A DNA stretch of 64,000 nucleotides from Nitrosomonas sp. PY1 (GTDB lineage: Bacteria > Pseudomonadota > Gammaproteobacteria > Burkholderiales > Nitrosomonadaceae). The stretch spans positions 324,523-388,522 of the forward strand of contig NZ_BQXC01000001.1 of the NCBI RefSeq assembly GCF_022836435.1, read 5' to 3'. The position numbers were made by a program, and so were the translations under genes. Position 1 is the stretch's first letter; every line of letters begins with the position of its first letter. Below the pieces are notes generated by a model that saw only the letters and a list, made by a program, of their open reading frames with translations, had not been told where the DNA came from and searched no databases. Positions 46,501 through 55,196 of the stretch are shown piece after piece.

Positions 46501-49500
46501 ATCGCCACTATCGGGATCGACTCCGATAGCTGCAGCTACAAGAGTGTTGTTGGGGGAGTTTTCAGCGACGCTGTTGCCGGTCAAGCTTAAATCGGTGGGG
46601 GCTTCGTTAATGTCGGTTAGATTGATGGTGAAGATTTTATCGTAAGTCAATCCACCAGAATCGGTGATCCTGACGGTGATGTCGTGACTGGTGGCTGTTT
46701 CGTAGTCCAGTAACGTACCATTAGCCACGGTAATTTCACCGGTATTGCCGTTAATGGCAAAACGTCCGCCGGCGGTATTGGTGAGGGTATAACTAAGGTT
46801 ATCGCCATTGTCAGGGTCGGTTCCAGCGATCGCGCCAACAGTGGTGCCGTTGGCGGCGTTCTCAGCCACTGTGTTGCCGACCAAGCTTAAGCTGGTGGGG
46901 GCTTCGTTAATGTCGGTTAGATTGATGGTGAAGACTTTATCGTAGGTCAGTCCACTGGAATCGGTGACTCTGACGGCAATGCTATGACTGGTAGCTGCCT
47001 CATAGTCCAGTAACGTACCATTAGCCACGGTAATTTCACCGGTGTTGCCGTTAATGGCAAAACGTCCGCCGGCGGTATTGGTGAGGGTATAGCTGAGGGT
47101 ATCGCCATTGTCGGGGTCGGTTCCAGTGATCGTACCGACAGAGGCGCCGTTGGCGGCGTTCTCAGCTACAGTATTCGCGGACAAGCTCAGATTCGTCGGT
47201 GCGCCGTTTACTGGCGTAATGTCGATCGTCATCGTAGCCGTCGTACCGATTTCCGCATTCCGGTCGTAGGATATCAACTCGAAGTTATCGAAATAGGTTC
47301 GCCCGCTGTCACCGATCATCCACAGTCCAAACCATTGCCCGTCCTGTGATGCGAATGCTCCGCCGTTCACCTGCATGGTGACTTGGGTGAATGATCCTTG
47401 AATCTCAGCCACCTGCGTTTGATCAATGGTGCCCAACCCTGTACCGCCGGCCCACAGTTCGATGCGATATTGGCTTGTAGGAAAGCCGCTCTGCCAACCG
47501 ACATTAAGGCTGAGCACATAGTCGTTGGTTGAGTTGAAGTGGGTATACAAGATCTGCCCCACCCAGGTACCGCCCGCCTCAACAAAAAACGCATTATCAT
47601 GGTCCCTGCTAAACTGGGCAGTTGTCGGGTTCTCCACCCCCGCGGTATACGGTGACACCGTATTCACGGTCCAACCGGTTACACTCTGCTGCTGCGTCCC
47701 TTCAGTGATGACGTCGGCTTCGGCATTCGGGTTGTTCATCATAATCGGAGTGCCTTGAACCGGCGCAAAGTTGAACTGCGCATAGTCATTGCGCTCGTTC
47801 CCTACCCCTGAAATGCCGTAGCCATCGTATCCACTTTGCTCTGCGACGGGCACATAGCGCAGATTCCCCGCATCGATGGTGGCCTTTGTGATGATCTGGT
47901 TCACGACCACTGACTTCCAGTCTCCATCCACCAGTGTTTGCAGACTGCCCAGCACCGGGAGTGATCGGATCTGCAGCGCGCTGTTCGCCGTAATTGCCGA
48001 ATCGACATCCGATATGTTGAACTCGACCCAGGTGAACACCAGCGGCGTGTCCTCGACACCCGTCACTGAACCGCCGGCGGAGATTGGGGCATCATTGACC
48101 GGCGTAATACTCACCGTGACACTGCCGGTCGTCGTTAAGGACCCCCCACTGCCTTGACTCCCATTGTTGTGATCACTGAATGTCCAATTAATCTGCACCG
48201 AACCCGGCGGCGAATCACTTGAGTTACTGTACGCAATCTGCCGCATCGCTGAGTTCACCAGGACGTTGGTCGCATTGCCATTGAAGGCGACCATCAGCGT
48301 GCCGCCGCTGTTGGTATAGGTGCCGATCGTTGTCCCCCCGATCACCACATTGCCGCTGGCGGCCGAAAGGGCCCCCAGCGTGCCGGTGGCGCTAAACACA
48401 TCCTCGGCGTTGGCCCCGCCATTGCGAACAAGGGTGAGCGTTGCCCCGTTGAAGTTATTGGCCGTACTCAGCTCGGCATCGAAAATCTGGACATCGGCAT
48501 CCAGCACCACCGGCATACCTCCTCCGATAAAGGTCGGCGCCGCATCGAGAGTGTTAATCAGCGCTGTACCAAATCGGGAATCGAGAGAACCATCCGTGTT
48601 GTAGCGCAACAGAACGATGTCATAGTCGGTACCATTCCAAGATTTTCCGGAGACAACAATCTTTCCGTCTGATTGAATTGCAACAGCCAATCCTTCATCT
48701 TCGCCAGACCCGATCGCAGTGGTGACCACTCCGTCACCACCCCCAAAGCTGGTGTCCAATGTTCCATCACTGTTGTACCGCACCACAGCAACATCATTAT
48801 TGCTGCCAGTATCGGTATACCCAACCGCGACCATCTTGCCGTCACTTTGAAGGGCAAGGCCGCATCCGCTGCCGGCACCAGGGCCGAGGGTCGTAACGAC
48901 AATTCCTGTTCCGCCAAGACTCGTATCGGGCGACCCATCGGTGTTATACCGGGCAAGGACCATTTCGTTGCCTGAATACCCGCAAGCCACAAGCTTGCCG
49001 TCCGACTGTATCACCAGACCGGTAAACGATTCCACATTAAGAATATTGACATTGGTGGCCACCTGCCCACCAGTGCCGAAACTGGTATCCAGAGACCCAT
49101 CGCTGTTGTATCGGACAATCATCAGGTCATAATTTCCTCCTCCTCCAGCAACGACGATCTTGCCGTCCGGTTGTACGATCATATGGTTTATGGTGTCGCT
49201 GGCACTCCCGCCAAATGAGGTGGTCACGATCCCATTACTGCCGAAGCTGGTATCCAGCGACCCATCTGCCTGGTACCGAGCGACCATAAAATCGACTCCG
49301 GCTCCGTTGGTATAGCCCCCGACGAGAATCTTGCCGTCTCCCTGCACGACCACCGTCGTTGCAGTATCATCGGAACTTATGTCCGTGGTCACGATGCCAT
49401 CGCCGCCGCCGAAACTCGCATCCGGCGAACCGTCGGCGTTCAAGCGCACCAACAGAAAATCGCCCTGAGAAGCAGGATAAGAATAGCCTGCGAGAAGAAT

Positions 49501-52500
49501 CTTTCCGTCCGTTTGCAATGTCAGAGCATTTCCCTCCTGTTGGACAGCGGCAGGAAGACTATAAATTCCGTCGCCGCCGCCAAAACTGGTATCAAGAGAG
49601 CCATCGCTGTTGTAGCGTGTCACGATCATTGCCGTGGGGCTCCCGGAAGTCCCGACCACCAAAATCTTCCCGTCCGGCTGCACCACCACATCTTCGCCAG
49701 TTTCACTGAAAAGCACATCCGTCGTAACGATCCCACGACCAACCGTAAACGTCGGTCCTTCGTTGACCGCCGTCACGTTCACGTCGATGATATCGGTGGC
49801 ACTCGAGAACGCCGTCGTCCCCCCGCTGCTCGCCGTACTGACTTTGCTGCCTGCGGTCCCACTCGTCTGATCCCACGCCCGCACCGTCAACGCGCCCGGA
49901 CTCGTCCCGTTGTAGTCGGCGTTGGGGGCGAAGTAGAGCCGCATGCTCCCCGTATCGGATAGCAAGAGCGCGGACGTCGGGCTCACTGTTCCCACGGTCG
50001 TCCACGTCGTCCCGCCGTTCGTCGTGTAGTACCATGTCCCGTTCGTCTCATTGCTCCCCGTGATCGCCAGCCCCTTCGCCGCCCCACTGTCCACGTCCGT
50101 GATCCCGCCCGTCCACGCACTCACCAGCGAGCCTACCGCCCCGCTGGGCGGCCCCGCATCTTCCGGCACCGTCAGGCTCAACGCCGTATCCGTCAGCCCC
50201 GGCGCATCGTTGATGGGTGTAATGTCGATGCTCATCGTTGCTCCAGCGCCAATGTCGGTGGCTCTGGAAAACATGTTCAGCGTAATGTTGTCAAAATTGG
50301 CTTGGTTACTAAGTCCCACCATCTTGATTGTCAGTGATTGTCCATTGAGTGCATTGAAGCTCGTACCATCAATGGCCAACGTCCCGTTCACGAACGAACC
50401 TTTGACCATCATCACGCTTGTTTGATCAACGTACCCCAGCCTCGTGCCACCGGCCCACAGCTCCACCCGGAAGCTCGGCGGCGTGGGGTATCCGACATCA
50501 CCCCGCCACCCAGCTTCGAACGACAAGCTATAGTCATTGGATGAGTTAAAATTCGTCGGCAGTATCTGGGATAACGTTGCACCGCTATTGACGTACAGAT
50601 TGTTATCGTGATCATTAGTAAACTCTGACGTTGACAGGTTTTCAGCACCGGCATCTGCACCTGAAGTCGTCCAACCGGTGGCTGGGTCGATCCAAGCACC
50701 TTCGGCGATCACCTGTGACTCACCGCCCGAGTTGGCAATCACAATAGATGTACTCTGTACCGGGATAAAGTTGAACTGTGCGTACGTTTGGAGGCCATTA
50801 CCGACACCAGACATCCCATACCCATCGTAACCGGACTCATTGGCATCCGGTACAAAACGAACGTACCCCGCGTCGATGGTCGATTTAGTGAGCACTTGGT
50901 TTACTGATACAGTGAGCCAGGTACTGCCATTGTAGTATTGCAACGTGCCGTCGGATGGCAGTGTCGACACTCGCACGGCCGTATTCCCTCCAGTGGCCGT
51001 ATCGACATCAGCGACATTAAAGTCAGTCCAACTGAAAACCTTAGCCGTATCTTCAGTCCCAGCGACGCTCCCGCCGATCGAGGTGGGCGCCTCGTTGACA
51101 TTGGTCACCGTCACGGCAATGGATTGGGTATCGGCCCCGCCATTGTTATCCTTCACCGTCACGAGGACGTCGTACACATTATTGCCGCCGACGTCGGTCG
51201 GCGACTCGTAGTTGGGTGCGGAGATAAAACTCAACGCGCCGGTACTGCTGTTGATCGTAAACTTGGTAGCATCGGCGCCGCCGCTGATCGAATAGGCGCG
51301 CGTCGCCCCAACGTCGGCGTCGGTCGCTGTCACCGTGGTGACGGCCGTGGTATTCTCGGCAACACTGACCGAAGCCGTCACTCCTCCTCCGTTGCTCGTA
51401 ATTGTCGGGGCACTGTTCCCCCCGGTAGCCGTATATCGCTGCATAAACATCCCGGATGCGTCGCCCGTGCCGTTTCCGGACCAAGTGACTACAACTTTCC
51501 CATTCTGGTAAGCAATAGCAGCGTAATCTTGGTCTCCCGAGATGGTGGTTGCCACAGCCCTTTCCGTGGTGAGCGCAGTTCCCGTGGAATCGTATTGCCT
51601 GGTATACGGTCCATAACCTGATCCATCTTGAGAGTCACTCTCCCAAGACACGACGAAGTTTCCGCCCGCATCCATCGAAACATTCGGGAGGTCTTGCCAA
51701 TAGGATGTGGTATTGGTGACAGAAATGACACTGCCTTGCGCAACTCCTGAGCTATTGAACTGCTGTGCTTGAATGTCGGAATCCGTATTGATCTGGCGAT
51801 TCCATGTCACCACGAAATGACCACTGTCATTCATGCTGATCGAAGCATGTCGATCAGTGTCGCTGGCAACTGCATTGATCAGAAATTCTCCGCCCTGCGC
51901 TACACCAGATGAGTTATACCGCTGACCGTAAATGCTATATACGCCACTGCCGGCGGTGCGCTCTGCTTCCCAAACGACCACGGTGTTCCCTGCAGAGTCC
52001 ATTGCAATGTCAACCTGGTCTTGATCTCCCGCTGTTGTTGTGTTGACCACAAAGTTGGAGCCAATCTTCGTCCCCGCAGTGTCATACCGTTGGGCATATA
52101 TGTTGTCGTAATACGTCCCGGCTTCTTGATTGCCTTGCCAGGTCACCACAAAGTTGCCACTTAGGTCTATCGCCACTTTGGCATAGTATTGGTCATTGGT
52201 CGTAGTTTCATTCACAAGAAATCCGCTGCCGACCGCCGTGCCGAACGCGTCATAGAGACGGGCATAGATATCACGGTCGCCGGTTCCCTGATTCTGCTGC
52301 CATGTCACCACGAAGGCGCCGTTCGCATTCATGGCAACACTGGCATTGCGTTCAATTGCAGCATTCGAAGCGATCACAAACTCGCTACCTTGAACCGTTC
52401 CCCCGCTGTCATATCGCTGCCCATGAATATCGCCAGCGCTCTCCCATACCGTGACGTAGTTTCCACCGGCATCCATCGCCACACTCTTCGTAGTTCTGTC

Positions 52501-53415
52501 CGTCCCCGCGGGATCGACGCCTTGGAATCCGTTTGTGATCGTGTTGATTCTCGTTTCACCGCCGCTGGTGGTGACGCTCAACAGATTGAACCAATTCTCC
52601 TGGGTGTCGTCATTAAGCGCAATCTGGGTCTCGATAGCACCCGTCTGCACTTCTAGATTCCAGTCACCGCCGAGATCAGTATGCCCGGTTTCATTGTTGG
52701 ATGCGGCTACATCTGCGCCTGTTAGTTGCTCCAGAAGTATTGTCGTTTCCTGACCAATTTGTCCTTCGGCAAAATCGCATCCATATATCAGAATATCCGC
52801 TTGTTCGGATAACGCTTGTTTGATCACAGCCATTTCTGCGACGTACTGCTGTGTCATAGAATCGAGTGTGAGTGATCCTGTTCCAAGTTGTAGAGATCCG
52901 GAGCTGCCGTGAGAAATGATATGAATCGCATCTACTGACTGGCGTTGCGTCAGATAGTCCGCTATTTGCTTGACACCATCCTTCTGACTGTCAAGCAGGA
53001 CTATTTGTATGTTTGGGTCGATTCCGCCTAGAATCGCTTCATAATTCTCAACATGAGCGTCAACGAAAACAATCTCGTTGACGGGATCGGTTGGGGCTTC
53101 ATAATTCAATAGCCATTTTTCCAGTTCGTTTTCTAATTGGATTGTTGGAAGATTTTGGTAATCTGCTTCAGTGTCAAGAACCCCGGTGTCAGTCGAAGTT
53201 AAATTGGATAAGATTGAATGATCAGCGGAATTGTTTTGACTCGTTTGTTGATTCATTGAGTCAAATAATGATGTTTGCTCTGTCACCTCTATCGCAGTAC
53301 TCACGGCGGCGCCGTCGAACATCATGCGAGGTTCTAACTGCCACAGAATACCCAATCCGTGATTGGATTTGACTTGGGGTGGTTGATGAATTTGCTTGGA
53401 TCTTTTTTCCGCCAC
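43534..53415 (-). CDS. Giant multidomain surface protein (DUF4347, delta-60, cadherin repeats)
   Basis: A 3293-residue protein, probably an exported adhesin. Layout by residue: LEPRMMFDG motif (27-35); DUF4347 (about 115-270) with HIISHG (His 169) and LIYGCDFA (Cys 213); tandem QRYDSSG/FVVTW-type repeats (about 295-665); cadherin repeat (672-777); jelly-roll-like module within a cadherin-like unit (778-1071); linker unit (1072-1226); seven delta-60 repeats (1227-1622); further unit (1623-1775); second jelly-roll-like module (1776-2067); eight 100-residue cadherin repeats (2068-2867); Big_9/VCBS-like domains (2868-3090); Pro/Thr-rich linker; hydrophobic stretch (about 3221-3250) and an acidic tail. 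No RTX nonapeptides were seen. No classical signal peptide. TolC-like gene upstream, GGDEF-EAL gene ten bases downstream. Bases about 47,200-53,000 are markedly GC-rich. Confidence 0.9.
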   Translation of the reverse strand: MAEKRSKQIHQPPQVKSNHGLGILWQLEPRMMFDGAAVSTAIEVTEQTSLFDSMNQQTSQNNSADHSILSNLTSTDTGVLDTEADYQNLPTIQLENELEKWLLNYEAPTDPVNEIVFVDAHVENYEAILGGIDPNIQIVLLDSQKDGVKQIADYLTQRQSVDAIHIISHGSSGSLQLGTGSLTLDSMTQQYVAEMAVIKQALSEQADILIYGCDFAEGQIGQETTILLEQLTGADVAASNNETGHTDLGGDWNLEVQTGAIETQIALNDDTQENWFNLLSVTTSGGETRINTITNGFQGVDPAGTDRTTKSVAMDAGGNYVTVWESAGDIHGQRYDSGGTVQGSEFVIASNAAIERNASVAMNANGAFVVTWQQNQGTGDRDIYARLYDAFGTAVGSGFLVNETTTNDQYYAKVAIDLSGNFVVTWQGNQEAGTYYDNIYAQRYDTAGTKIGSNFVVNTTTAGDQDQVDIAMDSAGNTVVVWEAERTAGSGVYSIYGQRYNSSGVAQGGEFLINAVASDTDRHASISMNDSGHFVVTWNRQINTDSDIQAQQFNSSGVAQGSVISVTNTTSYWQDLPNVSMDAGGNFVVSWESDSQDGSGYGPYTRQYDSTGTALTTERAVATTISGDQDYAAIAYQNGKVVVTWSGNGTGDASGMFMQRYTATGGNSAPTITSNGGGVTASVSVAENTTAVTTVTATDADVGATRAYSISGGADATKFTINSSTGALSFISAPNYESPTDVGGNNVYDVLVTVKDNNGGADTQSIAVTVTNVNEAPTSIGGSVAGTEDTAKVFSWTDFNVADVDTATGGNTAVRVSTLPSDGTLQYYNGSTWLTVSVNQVLTKSTIDAGYVRFVPDANESGYDGYGMSGVGNGLQTYAQFNFIPVQSTSIVIANSGGESQVIAEGAWIDPATGWTTSGADAGAENLSTSEFTNDHDNNLYVNSGATLSQILPTNFNSSNDYSLSFEAGWRGDVGYPTPPSFRVELWAGGTRLGYVDQTSVMMVKGSFVNGTLAIDGTSFNALNGQSLTIKMVGLSNQANFDNITLNMFSRATDIGAGATMSIDITPINDAPGLTDTALSLTVPEDAGPPSGAVGSLVSAWTGGITDVDSGAAKGLAITGSNETNGTWYYTTNGGTTWTTVGTVSPTSALLLSDTGSMRLYFAPNADYNGTSPGALTVRAWDQTSGTAGSKVSTASSGGTTAFSSATDIIDVNVTAVNEGPTFTVGRGIVTTDVLFSETGEDVVVQPDGKILVVGTSGSPTAMIVTRYNSDGSLDTSFGGGDGIYSLPAAVQQEGNALTLQTDGKILLAGYSYPASQGDFLLVRLNADGSPDASFGGGDGIVTTDISSDDTATTVVVQGDGKILVGGYTNGAGVDFMVARYQADGSLDTSFGSNGIVTTSFGGSASDTINHMIVQPDGKIVVAGGGGNYDLMIVRYNSDGSLDTSFGTGGQVATNVNILNVESFTGLVIQSDGKLVACGYSGNEMVLARYNTDGSPDTSLGGTGIVVTTLGPGAGSGCGLALQSDGKMVAVGYTDTGSNNDVAVVRYNSDGTLDTSFGGGDGVVTTAIGSGEDEGLAVAIQSDGKIVVSGKSWNGTDYDIVLLRYNTDGSLDSRFGTALINTLDAAPTFIGGGMPVVLDADVQIFDAELSTANNFNGATLTLVRNGGANAEDVFSATGTLGALSAASGNVVIGGTTIGTYTNSGGTLMVAFNGNATNVLVNSAMRQIAYSNSSDSPPGSVQINWTFSDHNNGSQGSGGSLTTTGSVTVSITPVNDAPISAGGSVTGVEDTPLVFTWVEFNISDVDSAITANSALQIRSLPVLGSLQTLVDGDWKSVVVNQIITKATIDAGNLRYVPVAEQSGYDGYGISGVGNERNDYAQFNFAPVQGTPIMMNNPNAEADVITEGTQQQSVTGWTVNTVSPYTAGVENPTTAQFSRDHDNAFFVEAGGTWVGQILYTHFNSTNDYVLSLNVGWQSGFPTSQYRIELWAGGTGLGTIDQTQVAEIQGSFTQVTMQVNGGAFASQDGQWFGLWMIGDSGRTYFDNFELISYDRNAEIGTTATMTIDITPVNGAPTNLSLSANTVAENAANGASVGTITGTDPDNGDTLSYTLTNTAGGRFAINGNTGEITVANGTLLDYEAATSHSIAVRVTDSSGLTYDKVFTINLTDINEAPTSLSLVGNTVAENAANGTTVGAIAGTDPDNGDNLSYTLTNTAGGRFAINGNTGEITVANGTLLDYETATSHDITVRITDSGGLTYDKIFTINLTDINEAPTDLSLTGNSVAENSPNNTLVAAAIGVDPDSGDTLSYTLADTAGGRFAINSSTGEITILDTTLLDYETTTSHNITVRVTDSGGLAYDKVFTINLADSNEAPIDLSLTGNTVAENAPNGTLIGTVTEIDPDGGDTPSYSLMYNLGGRFAINSSTGEITVANTTLLDYEAATSHNITVRTTDSSGLAYDKTFTINLTDSNEAPTDLSLTGNAVTENAANGTSIGTVAGTDPDNGDTLSYTLTNTAGGRFAINSSTGEITVANGTLLDYETATSHDITVRITDSGGLTYDKVFTINLTDINEAPTDLNLTGNTVAENATNGTPVGMIAGTDPDNGDTLSYTLTNTAGGRFAINSSTGEITVANGMLLDYEAAASHSITVRITDSSGLTYDKTFAINLVNVNEAPINLSLAGNSVAENALNGTPVGTVSGIDPDNGSILSYTLTNTAGGRFAINSSTGEITVANGTLLDYETATSHSIAVRVTDSSGLTYDKTFTVNLTNVNEAPTNLSLAGNSVAENAANGTPVGTVAGTDPDSGDILSYTLIDTADGRFAINSSTGEITVANGMLLDYEAATHHSITVRVTDSGGQTYSETFTINLTNGNKAPINIVPDSQTVNKNTPLTLGGISVSDADNNLNTVQLVVAHGTLNIALSGTASISAGSNGTNSLTLSGSLADINATLASLIYQGSHNYIGTDTLSVISSDRDSARDIDTVIINVIYDNSLPVGLNDNYTLIQNAILSIEAPGLLINDSDVDNDKLSIIPVSGPENGTLVMGSNGSFTYTPNKDFVGVDSFTYAIYDGYGNSSPVTVILTVNPVVLPLPETPSPPIVPITPHSTTPVTDSHTSVQGTIPPVTPTIALPVIQNLFEPTAASVSENTTESTRSPSQSTRFLQDQENSNFPEYLQEISSRTSHSLLTQNTVVAGQQLWEEVENIQTDIQKAFDERELTTNVASVAGISLTAGVVGWLIRSGSMLASFLSIVPAWKSVDPLSIVVAKSGKGIFGNLVDSDDTEQKESSAEELFHPDK
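44815..47214 (-). repeat. Eight tandem 300-bp repeats (cadherin domains)
   Basis: Eight units of exactly 300 bp, phased at about 44821, 45121, 45421, 45721, 46021, 46321, 46621 and 46921, each coding for a 100-residue cadherin-type domain. Conserved marks include TVAENA, GTDPDNGD, RFAINSSTGEITVANGTLLD and TVRITDSGGLTYDK. The calcium-binding DxD and DxNE motifs recur (NLTDINEAP at unit junctions). Units three apart are nearly identical over at least 120 bp (45721-45840 against 46621-46740, four differences). No unit is frame-disrupted. Confidence 0.95.
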
Positions 53416-53559
53416 GTTATTAATCCATTTTTTGATGGACTCACTTATTAACAGTAATAGATAATTTATCGGGATTTTTGCTAAAATCCTTTAATGAGTA
53501 AATTAATTTATTGTTTTTATTGAGTTAAATTCTGGAAGGGGAGAGGATGAAAAAATCTC

Positions 53560-55077
53560 TTACCGTTTATGCCAGTGTTCAGCTAGTTCAGCGGTCAATT
53601 CTGATAAATCTTTATTATTTAGGTTACCGGGAATAGGATCGACTCCTAGCGAAACGTAAATGCCTGCGTAAGAGTTTTCTAAATCGGAATAAATAGAATC
53701 ACATCGAACTTCTGCTAAGAGTGTATTGAGTTCTTCGCGAATTAAAACATGACCGCTAACTTTTCCTACAGTTGCTTCAATCCGGGTTTGCTCAGTGATG
53801 CGTTTCTGAACCTGATAGTAATCATAAGCAGATCGATATTCTTCATTAAAATGACTGAATTGAGCTAAGCTGACGTGTACTTGAGCGAGTACAGCCATAC
53901 TCATGGATAAACGTTCGATGTCTAGTAGCTTTTCTTTAGTCTCCAGTTCAGCGAGTTTCGTGGGCGCCGAAATGATGCTAATCAGATTCCATGATAATTG
54001 TGCACCAAGGCTTAACCAATCCGGATTAAATAGAAAATTATTAGAGCTATAGTTATATCGACTTCCTAGCTCGATACCGGGCAACATCTGTAGCATCGCT
54101 GCACGGACTTCCTTTGCATTGGCGCGTTTTTTATAGAACAATTCGCGCAACTCAGGGCGACTTTCAAGCGCAATTTGCTCCATATCTTCAATTGTTATAT
54201 TGATCTTTTTGGTAAATAAATCCCGGTCTGGTATGACTAGCGTAAATTCTGTGCCTGGTTTAATATTCATCAACTCAGCTAATTGTGATTTGGCTAGTAA
54301 TAAGTTGCGCTGCAATAGATTGAGTTCTCGTTCTATGCCGTATAAATCACGTTTGAAAGTAAAATTGATTTTGGGATTATTGATCCGCTCATCTCTCATT
54401 TGATTCACTTGATCAAGCGACTCGCGTACTTTCGTTTTTAGGCTATGCATTCGTGAAATGAGTCGTTCATAACTGACAGCACGCCAATATGCTGATCGTA
54501 CTTCTTGCACAATTCGATTGACCGCATTGCGTTTCTGTTCTTCTTGGATCAAAACGTTATCGGCTGCTTGTTGAGCGCGATAATACGATACCCCGAAGTC
54601 AAGAATGTTCCAGCTTAGCCCTAATGCGGAGGAGAAAATATCTTTGTCGGCGGAGGTAGATGGTTCGAGTGATGTTCTTCCAGTTAACAATGACTGGCTT
54701 CTTGCGCCGCTATAATTGCTACGTGAATCATAATGCAGGTCTACCACCAGCTTTGGTAGCATGTCGTAACTCTTAAGATTGAGTTGTTTCTGAGCCAGTG
54801 TTTTTTTGGTTAGTTCAATTTGTAATTCGAGGTTATATTTCAATGCTCTGGCAGTTGCTTCTTCCAGGGAAATAGGGCCTTGTATCGGATCGTGGATTTT
54901 TTGGAGTAACAAAAGATCGCTGGATACTCTGTGCTTGTTTTCTTCTTCAGTTACTACCTTAGGTTGTATTGCGCAACCCGATAAAATTATTATGGCAACA
55001 ATAATGATTGAGCATTTGCAATAGATGCCATCATCTTGGTGTGGTAACTGATTGCAGTGATAAAGTTTATGTCTCAC
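53560..55077 (-). CDS. TolC-family outer-membrane channel lipoprotein
   Basis: A 505-residue outer-membrane efflux protein. The N-terminus has a hydrophobic segment ending in lipobox IILSGC (Cys about 36). Two OEP repeats form the beta-barrel and helical tunnel: ISLEEATARALKYNLELQIE, then ALGLSWNILDFGVSYYRAQQ, long helices with RIVQEVRSAYWRAVSYERLI, and the second half with QIALESRPELRELFYKKRAN and LGAQLSWNLISIISAP. It should form the exit channel for the adaptor proteins encoded downstream. A gap of 144 bases separates it from the giant protein gene. The N-terminal region before the lipobox is long (about 20 residues), so the true start may be internal. Confidence 0.9.
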   Translation of the reverse strand: MRHKLYHCNQLPHQDDGIYCKCSIIIVAIIILSGCAIQPKVVTEEENKHRVSSDLLLLQKIHDPIQGPISLEEATARALKYNLELQIELTKKTLAQKQLNLKSYDMLPKLVVDLHYDSRSNYSGARSQSLLTGRTSLEPSTSADKDIFSSALGLSWNILDFGVSYYRAQQAADNVLIQEEQKRNAVNRIVQEVRSAYWRAVSYERLISRMHSLKTKVRESLDQVNQMRDERINNPKINFTFKRDLYGIERELNLLQRNLLLAKSQLAELMNIKPGTEFTLVIPDRDLFTKKINITIEDMEQIALESRPELRELFYKKRANAKEVRAAMLQMLPGIELGSRYNYSSNNFLFNPDWLSLGAQLSWNLISIISAPTKLAELETKEKLLDIERLSMSMAVLAQVHVSLAQFSHFNEEYRSAYDYYQVQKRITEQTRIEATVGKVSGHVLIREELNTLLAEVRCDSIYSDLENSYAGIYVSLGVDPIPGNLNNKDLSELTAELAEHWHKR

Positions 55078-55196
55078 GAGATATTCCTATAATGCATAAA
55101 TATATCGGTTATGAGCTATGTTTGTATGCGCAAGCAGATTGACTTTTAAGTCTTATTTTCAAGAATATGTGGGACTCAATGGCGTTGAGCTGCATA

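Noticed and set aside
44815..47214. Regularly spaced repeats that could be mistaken for CRISPR
   Set aside because: Repeat period is 300 bp, the whole unit is coding and conserved, and no short repeat-spacer pattern or cas gene is present.
48000..51650. Many long open frames opposite or inside the giant gene, for example 50938-51621 (227 codons) and 49513-49962
   Set aside because: They are shadows caused by the GC-rich composition of the repeated domains. Products are low in sense (Arg/His-rich) and the true frame continues unbroken.
43534..53415. RTX toxin or adhesin of the classical type
   Set aside because: No GGxGxDxxx nonapeptide arrays were seen in the protein and the C-terminus is hydrophobic.
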